A stretch of 41,677 bases of DNA from the NCBI GenBank assembly GCA_017410195.1, contig JAFQRF010000074.1:1-41677 (forward strand), given 5' to 3'. Shown here in pieces: positions 1 to 8,781 of this stretch. This DNA comes from Clostridia bacterium. GTDB taxonomy: Bacteria > Bacillota > Clostridia > Oscillospirales > Acutalibacteraceae. The notes beneath the pieces are model-generated. The model had not been told where the DNA came from and ran no database searches. It worked only from the letters and a program-made list of their open reading frames with translations. Position 1 is the first letter of the stretch. Every line of letters begins with the position of its first letter. The position numbers and the translations under genes were made by a program.

Positions 1-1382
1 GTTCAAATACGGTCAAGCTTAAATCCGTGTGCGAAAAAAACTGTGAAACATATCTGGTGGAAGGAGCCGAAGAGCTCAGGACCATAAATTTTTCCAATCA
101 CGCCGAAATCGGCGTCACGGCAGGGGCATCAACCCCTTCCGCAATAATTAAGGAGGTACTTTTAGAAATGTCCGAAATCGTAAAGGAAACCACAAATATG
201 CAGGTAGAGGAGGTGCCTTCTGAAGCAGCGATCACAGATGAGATGAATTTCTCCGAAGCACTTGAAGCTTCCCTTAGCGCAATGAGCACAGATCAAAAAG
301 TTAAGGGCGTTGTTATGGGTATCACACCCACAGAAATTCAGGTTGACATCGGCAGAAAGCATGCAGGCTTTGTTCCTATGGACGAGTACAGCGCTGATCC
401 CAATGCAAATGCAGCAAAGGAACTTAAAATCGGCGATGAAATCGACCTTATCATAATGAAGACAAACGATGCTGAAGGAACTGTTATGCTCTCAAAGAGA
501 CGCTTCGATGCTCAGAAGTCATGGGTTGACATCTTTGATGCAGCCGAAGACGGCAGAATCCTTGAAGGCACTGTTGCAGAAGTAATCAAGGGCGGTATCC
601 GTGTTGTTGCCAACGGCGCACGCGTTTTCATTCCCGCATCACTTGCAACTGAACGTCGTGACGAGAATCTTGAAGATCTTCTCAAGAAGACCGTTCAGTT
701 CCGCGTTATTGAAGTAGATAAGAACCGCAGAAGAGCAGTCGGCTCAATCCGTGCCATCCTCAAGGAGCAGAAGAAGGCTGCTGCAGAAGCTTTCTGGGCA
801 CAGGCAGCTGAAGGCCAGAAGTACAGCGGTGTTGTTAAGTCTATGACAAACTACGGTGCATTCGTTGATATCGGCGGCGTTGACGGTATGGTTCATATCT
901 CCGAAATGTCATGGAAGCGCATCAAGAACCCCTCAGAAGTTTTCGAAATCGGTCAGGAAGTTGATGTTTACATCAAGTCACTTGATGCTGAAAACAAGAA
1001 GATTTCTCTCGGCTACAGAAAAGACGAAGACAATCCTTGGGAAATCCTCAAGAAGAGCTATCCCGAAGGAACAGTTGTTGAAGCTGAAATCGTCGGCATG
1101 ACAACCTTCGGCGCATTCGCAAGAGTTATCCCCGGTATTGACGGTCTTATCCATATTTCACAGATTGCTGACAGACATATCAGCAAGCCTCAGGATGTAC
1201 TTAAGGTTGGTGAAACAGTAACCGCAAAGATTACTGCAATCGACTTCGATAAGAAGCGTGTAAGCCTTTCAATCAGAGCTCTTATCGAGCCTGCTGAGGA
1301 AGCTGTTGAAGAAGCTGCTGAGGAAGCTGCTGAGGAAGCACCTGCAGCAGAGGAAGCTGCGGCAGAAGAAGCAGCAGAATAA
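1..1382 (+). CDS. IspH-ribosomal protein S1 fusion, 3' part (5' end outside window)
   Basis: The reading frame is open from the first base, so the gene starts upstream of the window. The first 55 or so residues match the C-terminus of IspH (4-hydroxy-3-methylbut-2-enyl diphosphate reductase, last step of the MEP isoprenoid pathway): an SNT substrate-site motif at the very start and the VTAGASTPSAII motif around nt 114-150. Four S1 RNA-binding OB folds follow, at roughly nt 297-510, 555-770, 810-1020 and 1065-1285; the third and fourth carry the classic GAFV/GAFA and VHIS/IHIS signatures. The tail is an Ala/Glu-rich acidic stretch. IspH-S1 fusions are known in Clostridia, so this is a family trait and not an assembly artefact. 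An internal GTG at nt 27 lies inside the IspH part and is unlikely to be a start. A terminator follows directly. Confidence 0.9.
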   Translation, partial: SNTVKLKSVCEKNCETYLVEGAEELRTINFSNHAEIGVTAGASTPSAIIKEVLLEMSEIVKETTNMQVEEVPSEAAITDEMNFSEALEASLSAMSTDQKVKGVVMGITPTEIQVDIGRKHAGFVPMDEYSADPNANAAKELKIGDEIDLIIMKTNDAEGTVMLSKRRFDAQKSWVDIFDAAEDGRILEGTVAEVIKGGIRVVANGARVFIPASLATERRDENLEDLLKKTVQFRVIEVDKNRRRAVGSIRAILKEQKKAAAEAFWAQAAEGQKYSGVVKSMTNYGAFVDIGGVDGMVHISEMSWKRIKNPSEVFEIGQEVDVYIKSLDAENKKISLGYRKDEDNPWEILKKSYPEGTVVEAEIVGMTTFGAFARVIPGIDGLIHISQIADRHISKPQDVLKVGETVTAKITAIDFDKKRVSLSIRALIEPAEEAVEEAAEEAAEEAPAAEEAAAEEAAE

Positions 1383-1393
1383 TTTGATTTTTG

Positions 1394-1423
1394 CCGCCCG
1401 CAGGTTTTCTGTGGGCGGTTTTT
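1394..1423 (+). terminator. Intrinsic terminator of the IspH-S1 gene
   Basis: A 9-bp stem (arms 1394-1402 and 1410-1418, one G-T pair) is followed by a run of five T. It starts 11 nt after the stop codon. Confidence 0.88.
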
Positions 1424-1453
1424 CTAAATCGGCATTTTTTGGAGTGATATCTT

Positions 1454-2368
1454 ATCAAAAAGGAAAAATTTCTCGGCCCTTTTTACTGTATTCTTGCTGC
1501 CGTTGTCTGGGGACTCTCGTTTGTTGCCCAGAGTGAGGGTGCAAGCATCGGTACATTTACATTTAACGGTATAAGAACTCTTATCGGAGGAATTGTGCTT
1601 ATTCCGCTTGTTGCTTTAGGCAGAATAAAAGAAAATAAAAATCTTGTACCTGAAGAAAGAAAGAAATTTCCGTTCAAGGATGTGCTGATTGGCGGTGCTT
1701 GCTGCGGACTGGCGCTTTTTGCAGGCGGTAACCTTCAACAGCATGCGTTTTATCTTGATTTAGGACCGGGCAAGGTCGGATTCATAACGGCTCTTTACAT
1801 GGTTCTTGTTCCCGTTGCCGGAATTTTTATGAAAAGAAAGCTGAAATTCAATATCTGGCTCGGAGTTGCATTCGGCGTTGTCGGACTTTATCTTTTAAGC
1901 GTGCCTGCAGGAGATTTCTCAATCGGAAAAGGAGAAATCATTGCAATTTGCGGTGCTGTTGCTTTTGCTGCACACATACTTGTCATTGACTATTTCTGCC
2001 AAAAAATTGATAATATTGCGCTCTCCTGCGCTCAGTTTTTTGTTGCCGGAACGCTTTCAATTATTTGTATGTTTATCTTTGAAGAACCGAGAATAGATGA
2101 CATACTTAATGCGGCAGTACCTATTCTTTACGCAGGTGTTATGAGCTGCGGTGTTGCATTCACGGCACAGATTTTCGGTCAGAAGTATTCAGACCCTACG
2201 GTGGCGTCCATTCTTCTTTGTCTCGAATCTGTTTTCGCCGTTATTTTCGGTCTTATCTTCCTCAACGACAAGCTCAACAGCCGAGAAACAATCGGCTGCA
2301 TCGTGATGTTTGCTGCAATACTTCTTACGCAGATTCCCTCAGAAAAGTTTACATTAAAGAGAAAATAA
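1454..2368 (+). CDS. EamA/DMT-family membrane transporter, probable ATC start
   Basis: This is a ten-helix drug/metabolite transporter superfamily protein, about 304 aa, with the typical doubled EamA arrangement; the substrate is not predictable. The first in-frame ATG/GTG/TTG is the GTG at 1595, but homology clearly begins earlier: the first helix with the family's VWGLSFVAQSEG motif and the start of helix 2 are encoded at 1460-1594. Upstream, the frame is closed by TGA at 1445-1447 and offers only TAT, CTT, ATC before the conserved part. GGAG at 1441-1444 lies 9 nt before the ATC at 1454, so ATC is the best-placed start. A GTG at 1444 is in another frame; using it would need a frameshift in the A-rich stretch at 1457-1468. 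The subtilase gene follows after 23 nt, so the two are probably co-transcribed. Confidence 0.8.
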   Translation: MKKEKFLGPFYCILAAVVWGLSFVAQSEGASIGTFTFNGIRTLIGGIVLIPLVALGRIKENKNLVPEERKKFPFKDVLIGGACCGLALFAGGNLQQHAFYLDLGPGKVGFITALYMVLVPVAGIFMKRKLKFNIWLGVAFGVVGLYLLSVPAGDFSIGKGEIIAICGAVAFAAHILVIDYFCQKIDNIALSCAQFFVAGTLSIICMFIFEEPRIDDILNAAVPILYAGVMSCGVAFTAQIFGQKYSDPTVASILLCLESVFAVIFGLIFLNDKLNSRETIGCIVMFAAILLTQIPSEKFTLKRK

Positions 2369-2391
2369 TTTTATAAAGGGAAGTGGGTTGA

Positions 2392-4149
2392 ATGCTCAAT
2401 CAGATTATTTCGGTAATAATGTCTTTTGTTATTTCGCTAACGGGGCTGGTTTACAGCTCTTTTAACGCAACGATTGATTCCCTCAGCGAGCTTATTTTCG
2501 GTATTCCTTATTCTGCAGAGGCGATTAAAGCAGATTTTTTCAACAACATTGCCGAGAATGATATTGAATCGGCAGACGGAGAAACCGGCTATATTAATAA
2601 TAAAATTGCAGTGTTCATTAACCCCGAAATCTCATTCGGAGATAAGCTTGCTTTTTTCAATTCCTCGGGCGGCAGACTTGTCGGCTGGAGTACTCCCGCA
2701 GATTTATATGTTATTGAGTACTATGAAATGTCATATGAAGCGATAGAAGCAAAATGTGACAGACTTTTACGCAGCGAAGCCGTTGAGCTTGCGATTCCCG
2801 TAACTGTTTTTAAATATGCTCCTGACAGAACACCTTCGGATGATTTTGACTACAGCGACATCATCAGGGAGTGGGACGAAATAAAGCCCGACGGTCGCAA
2901 CTGGTGGCTTGAAGCAATAGATGCAAGACAGGCATGGGATTACTCAGATTATTTCAGTAAAATCAATATCGGCATCGTTGATGCAGGCTTTGATCTTGAG
3001 CATCCCGAACTTGAAGGTAAAATCAGTTTCCCGAGCAGCAAGCTTGCAAAAAGAAACTATCCCGATTCGCATGGCTGTCATGTTGCAGGCATCATCGCCG
3101 CTCATCATAACGGACTCGGAATTACCGGCATTTGCGATAATTCCAATCTAATTTGCGTTGACTGGCTTCCTGATCTGCTTCAGCTTTGGATTTCCGACCT
3201 TGCAATTTACTTCGGATTCTCAAGCGTGGTTGAAGCAGGTGCAAAGGTTGTCAATTTCTCGCTCGGTTCGTCAGCCTCAAAATATGAAAACGATTCATCC
3301 CTTTTCGAAAAGCTGATAACTCCCCGTGCGTATTCATATATGATGAGTTCTTTGCTTTCAAAGGGCTATGATTTTATTGCCGTTCAGTCGGCAGGCAACG
3401 GTGATGAAAGCGGAAATCCGATTGATGCAAGGCATAACGGATGTTTTACAAACATAAACGAAAACAACATTTTTACCGGTTCATACGGAGTTTCTGCAGA
3501 TGAAATTCTCGGAAGAATTATCGTTGTCGCCTCTGCAGAAAATAAGGGCAACGGCAACTATGTTCAGTCATTTTATTCGAATGTCGGCAGTGCCGTCGAT
3601 GTTTCCGCTCCCGGAGAAAATATTTTCAGTTGCTCTGTTGACGGCGGATATGAATATATGTCGGGAACATCAATGGCTGCTCCCGTGGCAACAGCTGTCG
3701 CATCGCTTGTCTGGTCGGTAAATCCCGATTTCACGGGTACAGAGGTTAAAGAAATAGTTTGTACTTCAACCGATTCCGTTGCAAAAATCAACACAAGCGT
3801 ACCTTATATCTATGACGACCTTGAGCTAATGGATTATCCCATGGTGAATGCAAAGCTTGCCGTTGAAGAAGCGATAAGAAGAACCGATTCAAAAACGGGA
3901 ACTGTCAGCGGAAAGATTAACGGAGATGCTGCGGAAATGGTTTTTGACGGCGTATCGCACACGGTATTCTCAGACGGTACATATTCGTTTGTTGCTCAGT
4001 CCGGCAACGGTAAAGCAGAAGTTTTTGATATTGAAGGAAATAAACTCGGCGGCTTTGATTTGACTGTAGAAGCAGGAAAGGTAACGGATGCAGGTGAGTA
4101 TACCGTCAGTCATAATATCCCTGCTACTCCCTCGGATGTAATTAACTGA
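2392..4149 (+). CDS. Secreted or surface subtilisin-like serine protease (S8)
   Basis: A 585-aa protein with an N-terminal hydrophobic segment (about residues 3-24) that fits a signal peptide or anchor, then an N-terminal region, and the S8 catalytic domain at about 190-490. The triad is visible: D197 in GIVDAGFD, H227 in SHGCHVAGI, S427 in SGTSMAAP, with oxyanion N336 in QSAGN. Family members usually have HGTH where this one has HGCH. After the protease domain comes a small, probably beta-rich module (residues 505-585). It sits 16 nt upstream of a GH13 gene and 23 nt after the transporter, which suggests a three-gene operon. The natural substrate is unknown; a nutritional or maturation role outside the cell is inferred. 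Confidence 0.88.
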   Translation: MLNQIISVIMSFVISLTGLVYSSFNATIDSLSELIFGIPYSAEAIKADFFNNIAENDIESADGETGYINNKIAVFINPEISFGDKLAFFNSSGGRLVGWSTPADLYVIEYYEMSYEAIEAKCDRLLRSEAVELAIPVTVFKYAPDRTPSDDFDYSDIIREWDEIKPDGRNWWLEAIDARQAWDYSDYFSKINIGIVDAGFDLEHPELEGKISFPSSKLAKRNYPDSHGCHVAGIIAAHHNGLGITGICDNSNLICVDWLPDLLQLWISDLAIYFGFSSVVEAGAKVVNFSLGSSASKYENDSSLFEKLITPRAYSYMMSSLLSKGYDFIAVQSAGNGDESGNPIDARHNGCFTNINENNIFTGSYGVSADEILGRIIVVASAENKGNGNYVQSFYSNVGSAVDVSAPGENIFSCSVDGGYEYMSGTSMAAPVATAVASLVWSVNPDFTGTEVKEIVCTSTDSVAKINTSVPYIYDDLELMDYPMVNAKLAVEEAIRRTDSKTGTVSGKINGDAAEMVFDGVSHTVFSDGTYSFVAQSGNGKAEVFDIEGNKLGGFDLTVEAGKVTDAGEYTVSHNIPATPSDVIN

Positions 4150-4165
4150 AAGGAATGAAAAACAC

Positions 4166-5848
4166 ATGGCAGAAATAAAAAAGCATTGGTATAAAGAAAT
4201 GTCCGTCTACCAGGTGTGGCCCAGAAGCTTTAAGGACGGCAACGGTGACGGAATAGGCGATATCAAAGGTGTCATGGAAAAGCTCGATTATATCAAAAGC
4301 ATCGGCGTTGATGCAATCTGGTTTTCTCCTCTTTACAAATCACCTCAGCATGACTACGGCTATGATATTGCAGATTATAAATCAATTGCTCCCGAATACG
4401 GAACAATTGAGGAGTTCAAAGAACTTCTTGACGCGGCGCACGAAAAAGGTCTCAGAATAATCATGGACCTCGTTATTAACCATACATCAAATGAGCATGA
4501 GTGGTTTAAGGAAAGTCAGAAAGGTCACGATAATCCTTATCACGATTATTATTTCTGGCGCAAGGGTAAGAAAAGCGGCGGAAAGAAGCCTCCCAATAAC
4601 TGGCTTTCAACCTTTGCCGGTCCCGGCTGGCACTATAACGAAAACCTCGACGAGTGGTATCTTACTCTTTTTGCCAAGGAGCAGCCCGACCTCAACATGG
4701 ATAATCCCAAAGTCCGCGAAGAAATCAAGGATATTATCCGATTCTGGCTTGATATGGGCGTTGACGGCTTCAGAGAGGATGTTATTACCTTTATCTCAAA
4801 GAGAGAAGGGCTTCCCAACGGATTCCCGATTCCCGTTGCCTGCGGCATGGAGCATTATAAATGCGGACCTCATCTTGACGAGTATCTAAGCGAGTTCCGC
4901 AAGGTTACCGATGAATATGACTGCATGACCGTCGGCGAAGCGCCGATGATGACACCGAAGCTTGCTCTTCGATTTATAAAAGAGGGCGCGGGACAGACTC
5001 TTAACATGATGTTTAACTTCCAGCATATGGAAGCTGACTCATTTATGGTAAGCTGGATTCCGATGCCGTTCAGCCTTAAAAAGCTTAAGAACGCTTACAA
5101 CAGATGGCAGAATAAGCTTTACGGAATTGCATGGAACGCAAACTATATTGAAAATCATGATCAGCCCAGAATCATAAGCCGTTACGGCAGCGAAAAGTAC
5201 AGAGTTGAAAGCGGCAAGATGCTTGCAACAATGTATATCTGTCAGAGCGGAACACCGTTCATTTATCAAGGTCAGGAAATCGGTATGCTCAACATTAAGA
5301 TGAACAGTGTTGACGATTACACCGATACTCAGGTTAAGAGTACATATCAGCTTTTCAAGAAGCTCGGCTTTACCGATAAGATGTTCCTGAAGGTTGCAAA
5401 CCGTGCATCGCGTGATAATGCAAGAACTCCCGTTCAATGGACTTCGGAAAAGAATGCAGGATTTACAACGGCTGACGAAGCATGGTTCAGGGTTAATCCC
5501 AACTATACCGAAATCAATGTTGAAGCTGCGGAAAAGGATGAAAATTCAATCCTTAATTATTACCGTAAGCTTCTTAAATTCCGAAAGGAGAATGAGGTCT
5601 GCATTTACGGCGATTTCAAGCTACACTATAAAAACAGCAGAAAGCTCTTTGTTTATGAACGTAACTATGAGGGTAAGAGAATGCTTGTTATCAACTCTTT
5701 TGTTGAAGAACCCGTCAATTTTTCTGCGCCATCGGGATTCAATCTCAGCAAGGGAAGGCTCGTTCTTTCAAACTATGATGTTGTTGATAACACTCTCAAT
5801 ACATTTATGACAAAGCCCTATGAAACAAGAGTTTATCTTTTTGATTAA
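4166..5848 (+). CDS. GH13 alpha-glucosidase (oligo-1,6-glucosidase type)
   Basis: A 560-aa cytoplasmic enzyme without signal peptide, the usual length for the oligo-1,6-glucosidase/alpha-glucosidase branch of GH13. Conserved regions in order: DLVINHTS (residue 101 on), GFREDV with nucleophile D205, VGEAP with acid/base E258, and YIENHDQPR with the transition-state stabiliser D332. The family hydrolyses alpha-1,6 or alpha-1,4 links at non-reducing ends of isomalto- or malto-oligosaccharides taken up by the cell. Trehalose-6-phosphate hydrolase and sucrose isomerase are close relatives and cannot be excluded by eye. The start ATG has AAAGGAA about 9 nt upstream. Confidence 0.9.
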   Translation: MAEIKKHWYKEMSVYQVWPRSFKDGNGDGIGDIKGVMEKLDYIKSIGVDAIWFSPLYKSPQHDYGYDIADYKSIAPEYGTIEEFKELLDAAHEKGLRIIMDLVINHTSNEHEWFKESQKGHDNPYHDYYFWRKGKKSGGKKPPNNWLSTFAGPGWHYNENLDEWYLTLFAKEQPDLNMDNPKVREEIKDIIRFWLDMGVDGFREDVITFISKREGLPNGFPIPVACGMEHYKCGPHLDEYLSEFRKVTDEYDCMTVGEAPMMTPKLALRFIKEGAGQTLNMMFNFQHMEADSFMVSWIPMPFSLKKLKNAYNRWQNKLYGIAWNANYIENHDQPRIISRYGSEKYRVESGKMLATMYICQSGTPFIYQGQEIGMLNIKMNSVDDYTDTQVKSTYQLFKKLGFTDKMFLKVANRASRDNARTPVQWTSEKNAGFTTADEAWFRVNPNYTEINVEAAEKDENSILNYYRKLLKFRKENEVCIYGDFKLHYKNSRKLFVYERNYEGKRMLVINSFVEEPVNFSAPSGFNLSKGRLVLSNYDVVDNTLNTFMTKPYETRVYLFD

Positions 5849-5850
5849 AA

Positions 5851-5895
5851 AATATCTCTCCGAAGCAATCAAGTTTCGGAGAGATATTTTTTTTG
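5851..5895. terminator. Bidirectional terminator between GH13 and parvulin genes
   Basis: A perfect 14-bp inverted repeat (5851-5864 and 5875-5888) has T residues after it on the plus strand and A residues before it, so it can stop both converging genes. Confidence 0.88.
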
Positions 5896-5906
5896 TGTTA
5901 ATTTAA

Positions 5907-7586
5907 TTATGCACCGTATGCTGATGAATAAGCGTTGCTCTTTCTGATTTTGTCGCAGTAATCGTTTGCAGCGTGATTTGTCCAGGTATCATTTGCGGTA
6001 ATCTTATATTCACCTTCGTCGGAAAGGAGAGTTTCCTGATATTCGGTGAAAGCCTCTGAACCCTTTGATTCCTTAATGGCGTTTTTCCAATCGAGGTCAT
6101 CAGTATTGTCGCTTACAAAATACATAATGTGATAACCGTATTCTGTTTCAACAATTCCGCTGTCGCCTGCTTTTCTTGCATCGTCAAAGCTCCAGTCTTC
6201 AAAAGCTTCAACATAGTTGTCGCTGATTCTGATGCCTTCATAAAGACCGCCTGTTGCGGCTGAGCCTTCATCTTCTGAGTTTTCGGTAACCATCTTTTCG
6301 AATGAAGCTTCTGTCTTTTCGCCTGCAAGCCAAGCATCGTAAAGAGCCTTTGCTTCCTTGTGAGCAGCAATCTTTTCTTCTTCGGTAACGTTGTTTTCGT
6401 CTTCTGCATCGAACTTAACAAGGCAGTGACGAACGTCAACGCTGTTCATTGCATAAACGGGCTTGAGAGAAACGATGATGTAAACAGCCTTTTCGCCGGT
6501 GATCATTGTTTTTTCGCCTGTTTTGCGTGCTGCATCGAATGCCCACTTTGCACCGTCTTCAGAGATAGCAGTAACAAGGGACTCATACTGTGCGTTCTTT
6601 GAGAGTGTTGTGTAATCTGTATCCGAGGGCTTTTCGGCATCCTTATTCTTATATTCCTTAACGGCAGCAATAAGTGATGATTCATTTGTTACCTTATCGA
6701 AAACAGCCTTTGCCTCTGCAGCAACCTTATCATTTTCAGCCTTCTGTCTTGCCTTGAGCTGATCTTCGGTTTCACCGTCTTTTGCGCTGAGAGTTGTGAA
6801 GGCAAATGAATAATAACGGATATCGGTATAATCGTAATCGTTTCTGTTTGCTTCGTATTCAGCCTTGATCACTTCGTCTGTGATGCTGTCGGTGATTTCG
6901 CTCTGCTTATCGGTATAGTAATTCTCTGCAAGGTATTCCTTGGTGATCTGCTCGGTGAATGCCTTCTCGTTGAAGCCGGGACCGAAGGTCTGTCTGAGGA
7001 ATGCGTTGAGTGAATAATTGTTGGATGCAGCCTGAGTTCTGTAGTTTTCGATGAGTTCATCGATTTCAGCCTGAGCTTCTTCGTCAAGCTTATAATCGTT
7101 CTTTACAGCTTCGTTATGATAAGCGGTAACGAACTGAGCGTAATCAACAGCGTTGTTTTTGATGATTTCGTTCCATGTTGTTTCGTTGCCGTCTGCATCG
7201 GTTGTTGTCTGCTCGTCGGGAGCGACGGAAGTATCAAAACCGATGTCATAGCCGAAAGACTGTGAGTAGTAGTTTGCCTGTGAAACCATCTGGTTATACT
7301 GGCTTGAGTAGTAATAGTTAAACTGAGCGGCTGAGATTTTTTCATCGCCGATTGTTACTGCTGTTGCGAATTTTTCAACAACACCGAGAGTGTCGATGGT
7401 TTTCCATGCAATACCGCCGACGATAGCTACTGCAAGAACGATTGCAATTGCCTTTTTGGCGATTTTAGCGGCTGTACCTCTTTTTTCGATGCTCTTGGCA
7501 TTCTTTTTTGCAGCCTTGGCGATTCTTGCTTTTCGCTCCTCGCGGTAAACTTCAGCTTTGCTCTTTGAGCTTTCATTTTTTGCCAT
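5907..7586 (-). CDS. Membrane-anchored parvulin-type peptidyl-prolyl isomerase (PrsA/SurA-like)
   Basis: A 559-aa extracytoplasmic folding helper. A Lys/Ala-rich cytoplasmic N-terminus (residues 1-46) precedes one transmembrane helix (about 47-63); there is no lipobox, so unlike classical PrsA it appears anchored by the helix. A SurA-N-like helical chaperone region follows, and a parvulin (PPIC) domain lies near residues 385-505, with HCLVKF at its start, a GGLYEG segment and the family's ETEYGYHIMYF ending. It likely assists folding of exported proteins such as the proteases and lipase nearby. A weak AAAGG precedes the ATG by about 10 nt. The 5' UTR holds a 7-bp inverted repeat (7617-7640). 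Confidence 0.87.
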   Translation of the reverse strand: MAKNESSKSKAEVYREERKARIAKAAKKNAKSIEKRGTAAKIAKKAIAIVLAVAIVGGIAWKTIDTLGVVEKFATAVTIGDEKISAAQFNYYYSSQYNQMVSQANYYSQSFGYDIGFDTSVAPDEQTTTDADGNETTWNEIIKNNAVDYAQFVTAYHNEAVKNDYKLDEEAQAEIDELIENYRTQAASNNYSLNAFLRQTFGPGFNEKAFTEQITKEYLAENYYTDKQSEITDSITDEVIKAEYEANRNDYDYTDIRYYSFAFTTLSAKDGETEDQLKARQKAENDKVAAEAKAVFDKVTNESSLIAAVKEYKNKDAEKPSDTDYTTLSKNAQYESLVTAISEDGAKWAFDAARKTGEKTMITGEKAVYIIVSLKPVYAMNSVDVRHCLVKFDAEDENNVTEEEKIAAHKEAKALYDAWLAGEKTEASFEKMVTENSEDEGSAATGGLYEGIRISDNYVEAFEDWSFDDARKAGDSGIVETEYGYHIMYFVSDNTDDLDWKNAIKESKGSEAFTEYQETLLSDEGEYKITANDTWTNHAANDYCDKIRKSNAYSSAYGA

Positions 7587-7649
7587 TACTGTTCATTCCT
7601 TTTCTGTTATGTTTTAATGCTGAGCGAACAAAATCAGCATAATGCATAT

Positions 7650-7678
7650 ATATTATACTATTTTAAAAGATTTTACAA
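7650..7678 (-). promoter_or_regulatory. Probable sigma-A promoter of the parvulin gene
   Basis: On the minus strand TTGTAA (7678-7673), 17 nt, TAATAT (7655-7650), in the AT-rich gap upstream of the gene. Confidence 0.5.
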
Positions 7679-7711
7679 GCTTTTTTGAAAAAATTTATTA
7701 TATATTTACAT

Positions 7712-8677
7712 TTATTTCAGATTTCCGCTGAGGAATTCCGTGCGGAACCAAACATCTTCAACCTCAAAGCTTTTTTGATTGAGATAATTAAGACAGCCCG
7801 CATCGGAAGTGAAAGTGAATTTAAGACGGTAAGAATAAAGAAACTGTTTTTTATAGCCGAAGCTTTTGTTGAGGGCGTTTGTGCCGTATTTTCCGTCGCC
7901 GAGGAGAGGATGGCCTATGCTTGCAAAATGAGCCCTTATCTGATGAGTTCTTCCGGTCAGAAGTTCAACTTCAACAAGGCTTAATCCGTCTTTTTCGCTT
8001 ATGACATCGTATTTTGTGCGAATTTCCTTGGTCCCGGGCTTTTCTGATTTGTAAACATCAACACGGTTTTTCTTTTCATCCTTTGAAAGCCAGCCGGTGA
8101 GGGTGCCGCTTTTTCTTTTCAAAATGCCGTGAACAACGCAGAGGTAGTACTTTTCCATTTCTCTGTCCTTGAGCTTCTGGTTGAGAATTCTCAAAGATTC
8201 GGCATTCTTTGCGGCGATGACTATTCCTCCCGTGTTGCGGTCGATTCTGTTGACAAGCGCAGGTGCAAACGAATTTTCATCTTTGGGATTATATTCACCC
8301 TTTTCATAGAGATAACGTTTTACCCTTGTTATCAGAGTGTCATTGTATTCCGTTTCATCGGGATGCGAAAGAAGTCCAACCTTTTTGTTGAGGAGAATAA
8401 TGTTTTCATCCTCATAGACGATATCGAGATTTTTTGATGCCGAAAGGAAATCATATCGTTCATCGGCAGGTGCAAAAAACTCGTCGTTGATATACATATC
8501 AACAACGTCGTTTTCGCTGAGCTTTGTTGAAATATCGCTTCGTTTTGAGTTAACCTTTATTCTTTTTGTCCTTATGTATTTATACATAAGAGATTTCGGC
8601 AGGGCAGGAACCGCTTTTGAAATGAATTTATCAAGCCGCTGCCCCGAATCGTTTTTTGAAATAATAAAAGTTTTCAA
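7712..8677 (-). CDS. RluA-family RNA pseudouridine synthase (RluC/RluD-like)
   Basis: A 321-aa protein with an N-terminal S4 RNA-binding domain (residues 14-60: RLDKFI, then the MYKYIRTKRIKVN stretch) and an RluA catalytic domain. The active-site motif reads NRIDRNTGG (143-151) where most members have HRLDRxTSG; the catalytic Asp is D146. GRTHQIRAHF and GHPLLGDGKYG near the C-terminus are typical. Such enzymes isomerise uridines in 23S rRNA. The start is TTG with GAGG 6 nt upstream; no ATG fits better. The specific target site is not predictable. Confidence 0.9.
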   Translation of the reverse strand: MKTFIISKNDSGQRLDKFISKAVPALPKSLMYKYIRTKRIKVNSKRSDISTKLSENDVVDMYINDEFFAPADERYDFLSASKNLDIVYEDENIILLNKKVGLLSHPDETEYNDTLITRVKRYLYEKGEYNPKDENSFAPALVNRIDRNTGGIVIAAKNAESLRILNQKLKDREMEKYYLCVVHGILKRKSGTLTGWLSKDEKKNRVDVYKSEKPGTKEIRTKYDVISEKDGLSLVEVELLTGRTHQIRAHFASIGHPLLGDGKYGTNALNKSFGYKKQFLYSYRLKFTFTSDAGCLNYLNQKSFEVEDVWFRTEFLSGNLK

Positions 8678-8723
8678 TTTTTACCTCTTGTTTATTTTGT
8701 TTGAAAGAATTTTGAAAAAAGTC

Positions 8724-8752
8724 TTTTCAAATTGCAGAAATGAGTATATAAT
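8724..8752 (+). promoter_or_regulatory. Probable promoter of radC
   Basis: TTTTCA, 17 nt, TATAAT; the -10 is perfect, the -35 poor. It lies about 30 nt upstream of the gene. Confidence 0.45.
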
Positions 8753-8781
8753 TAAAAAAGTATGTTTTAGGAGATATGACG

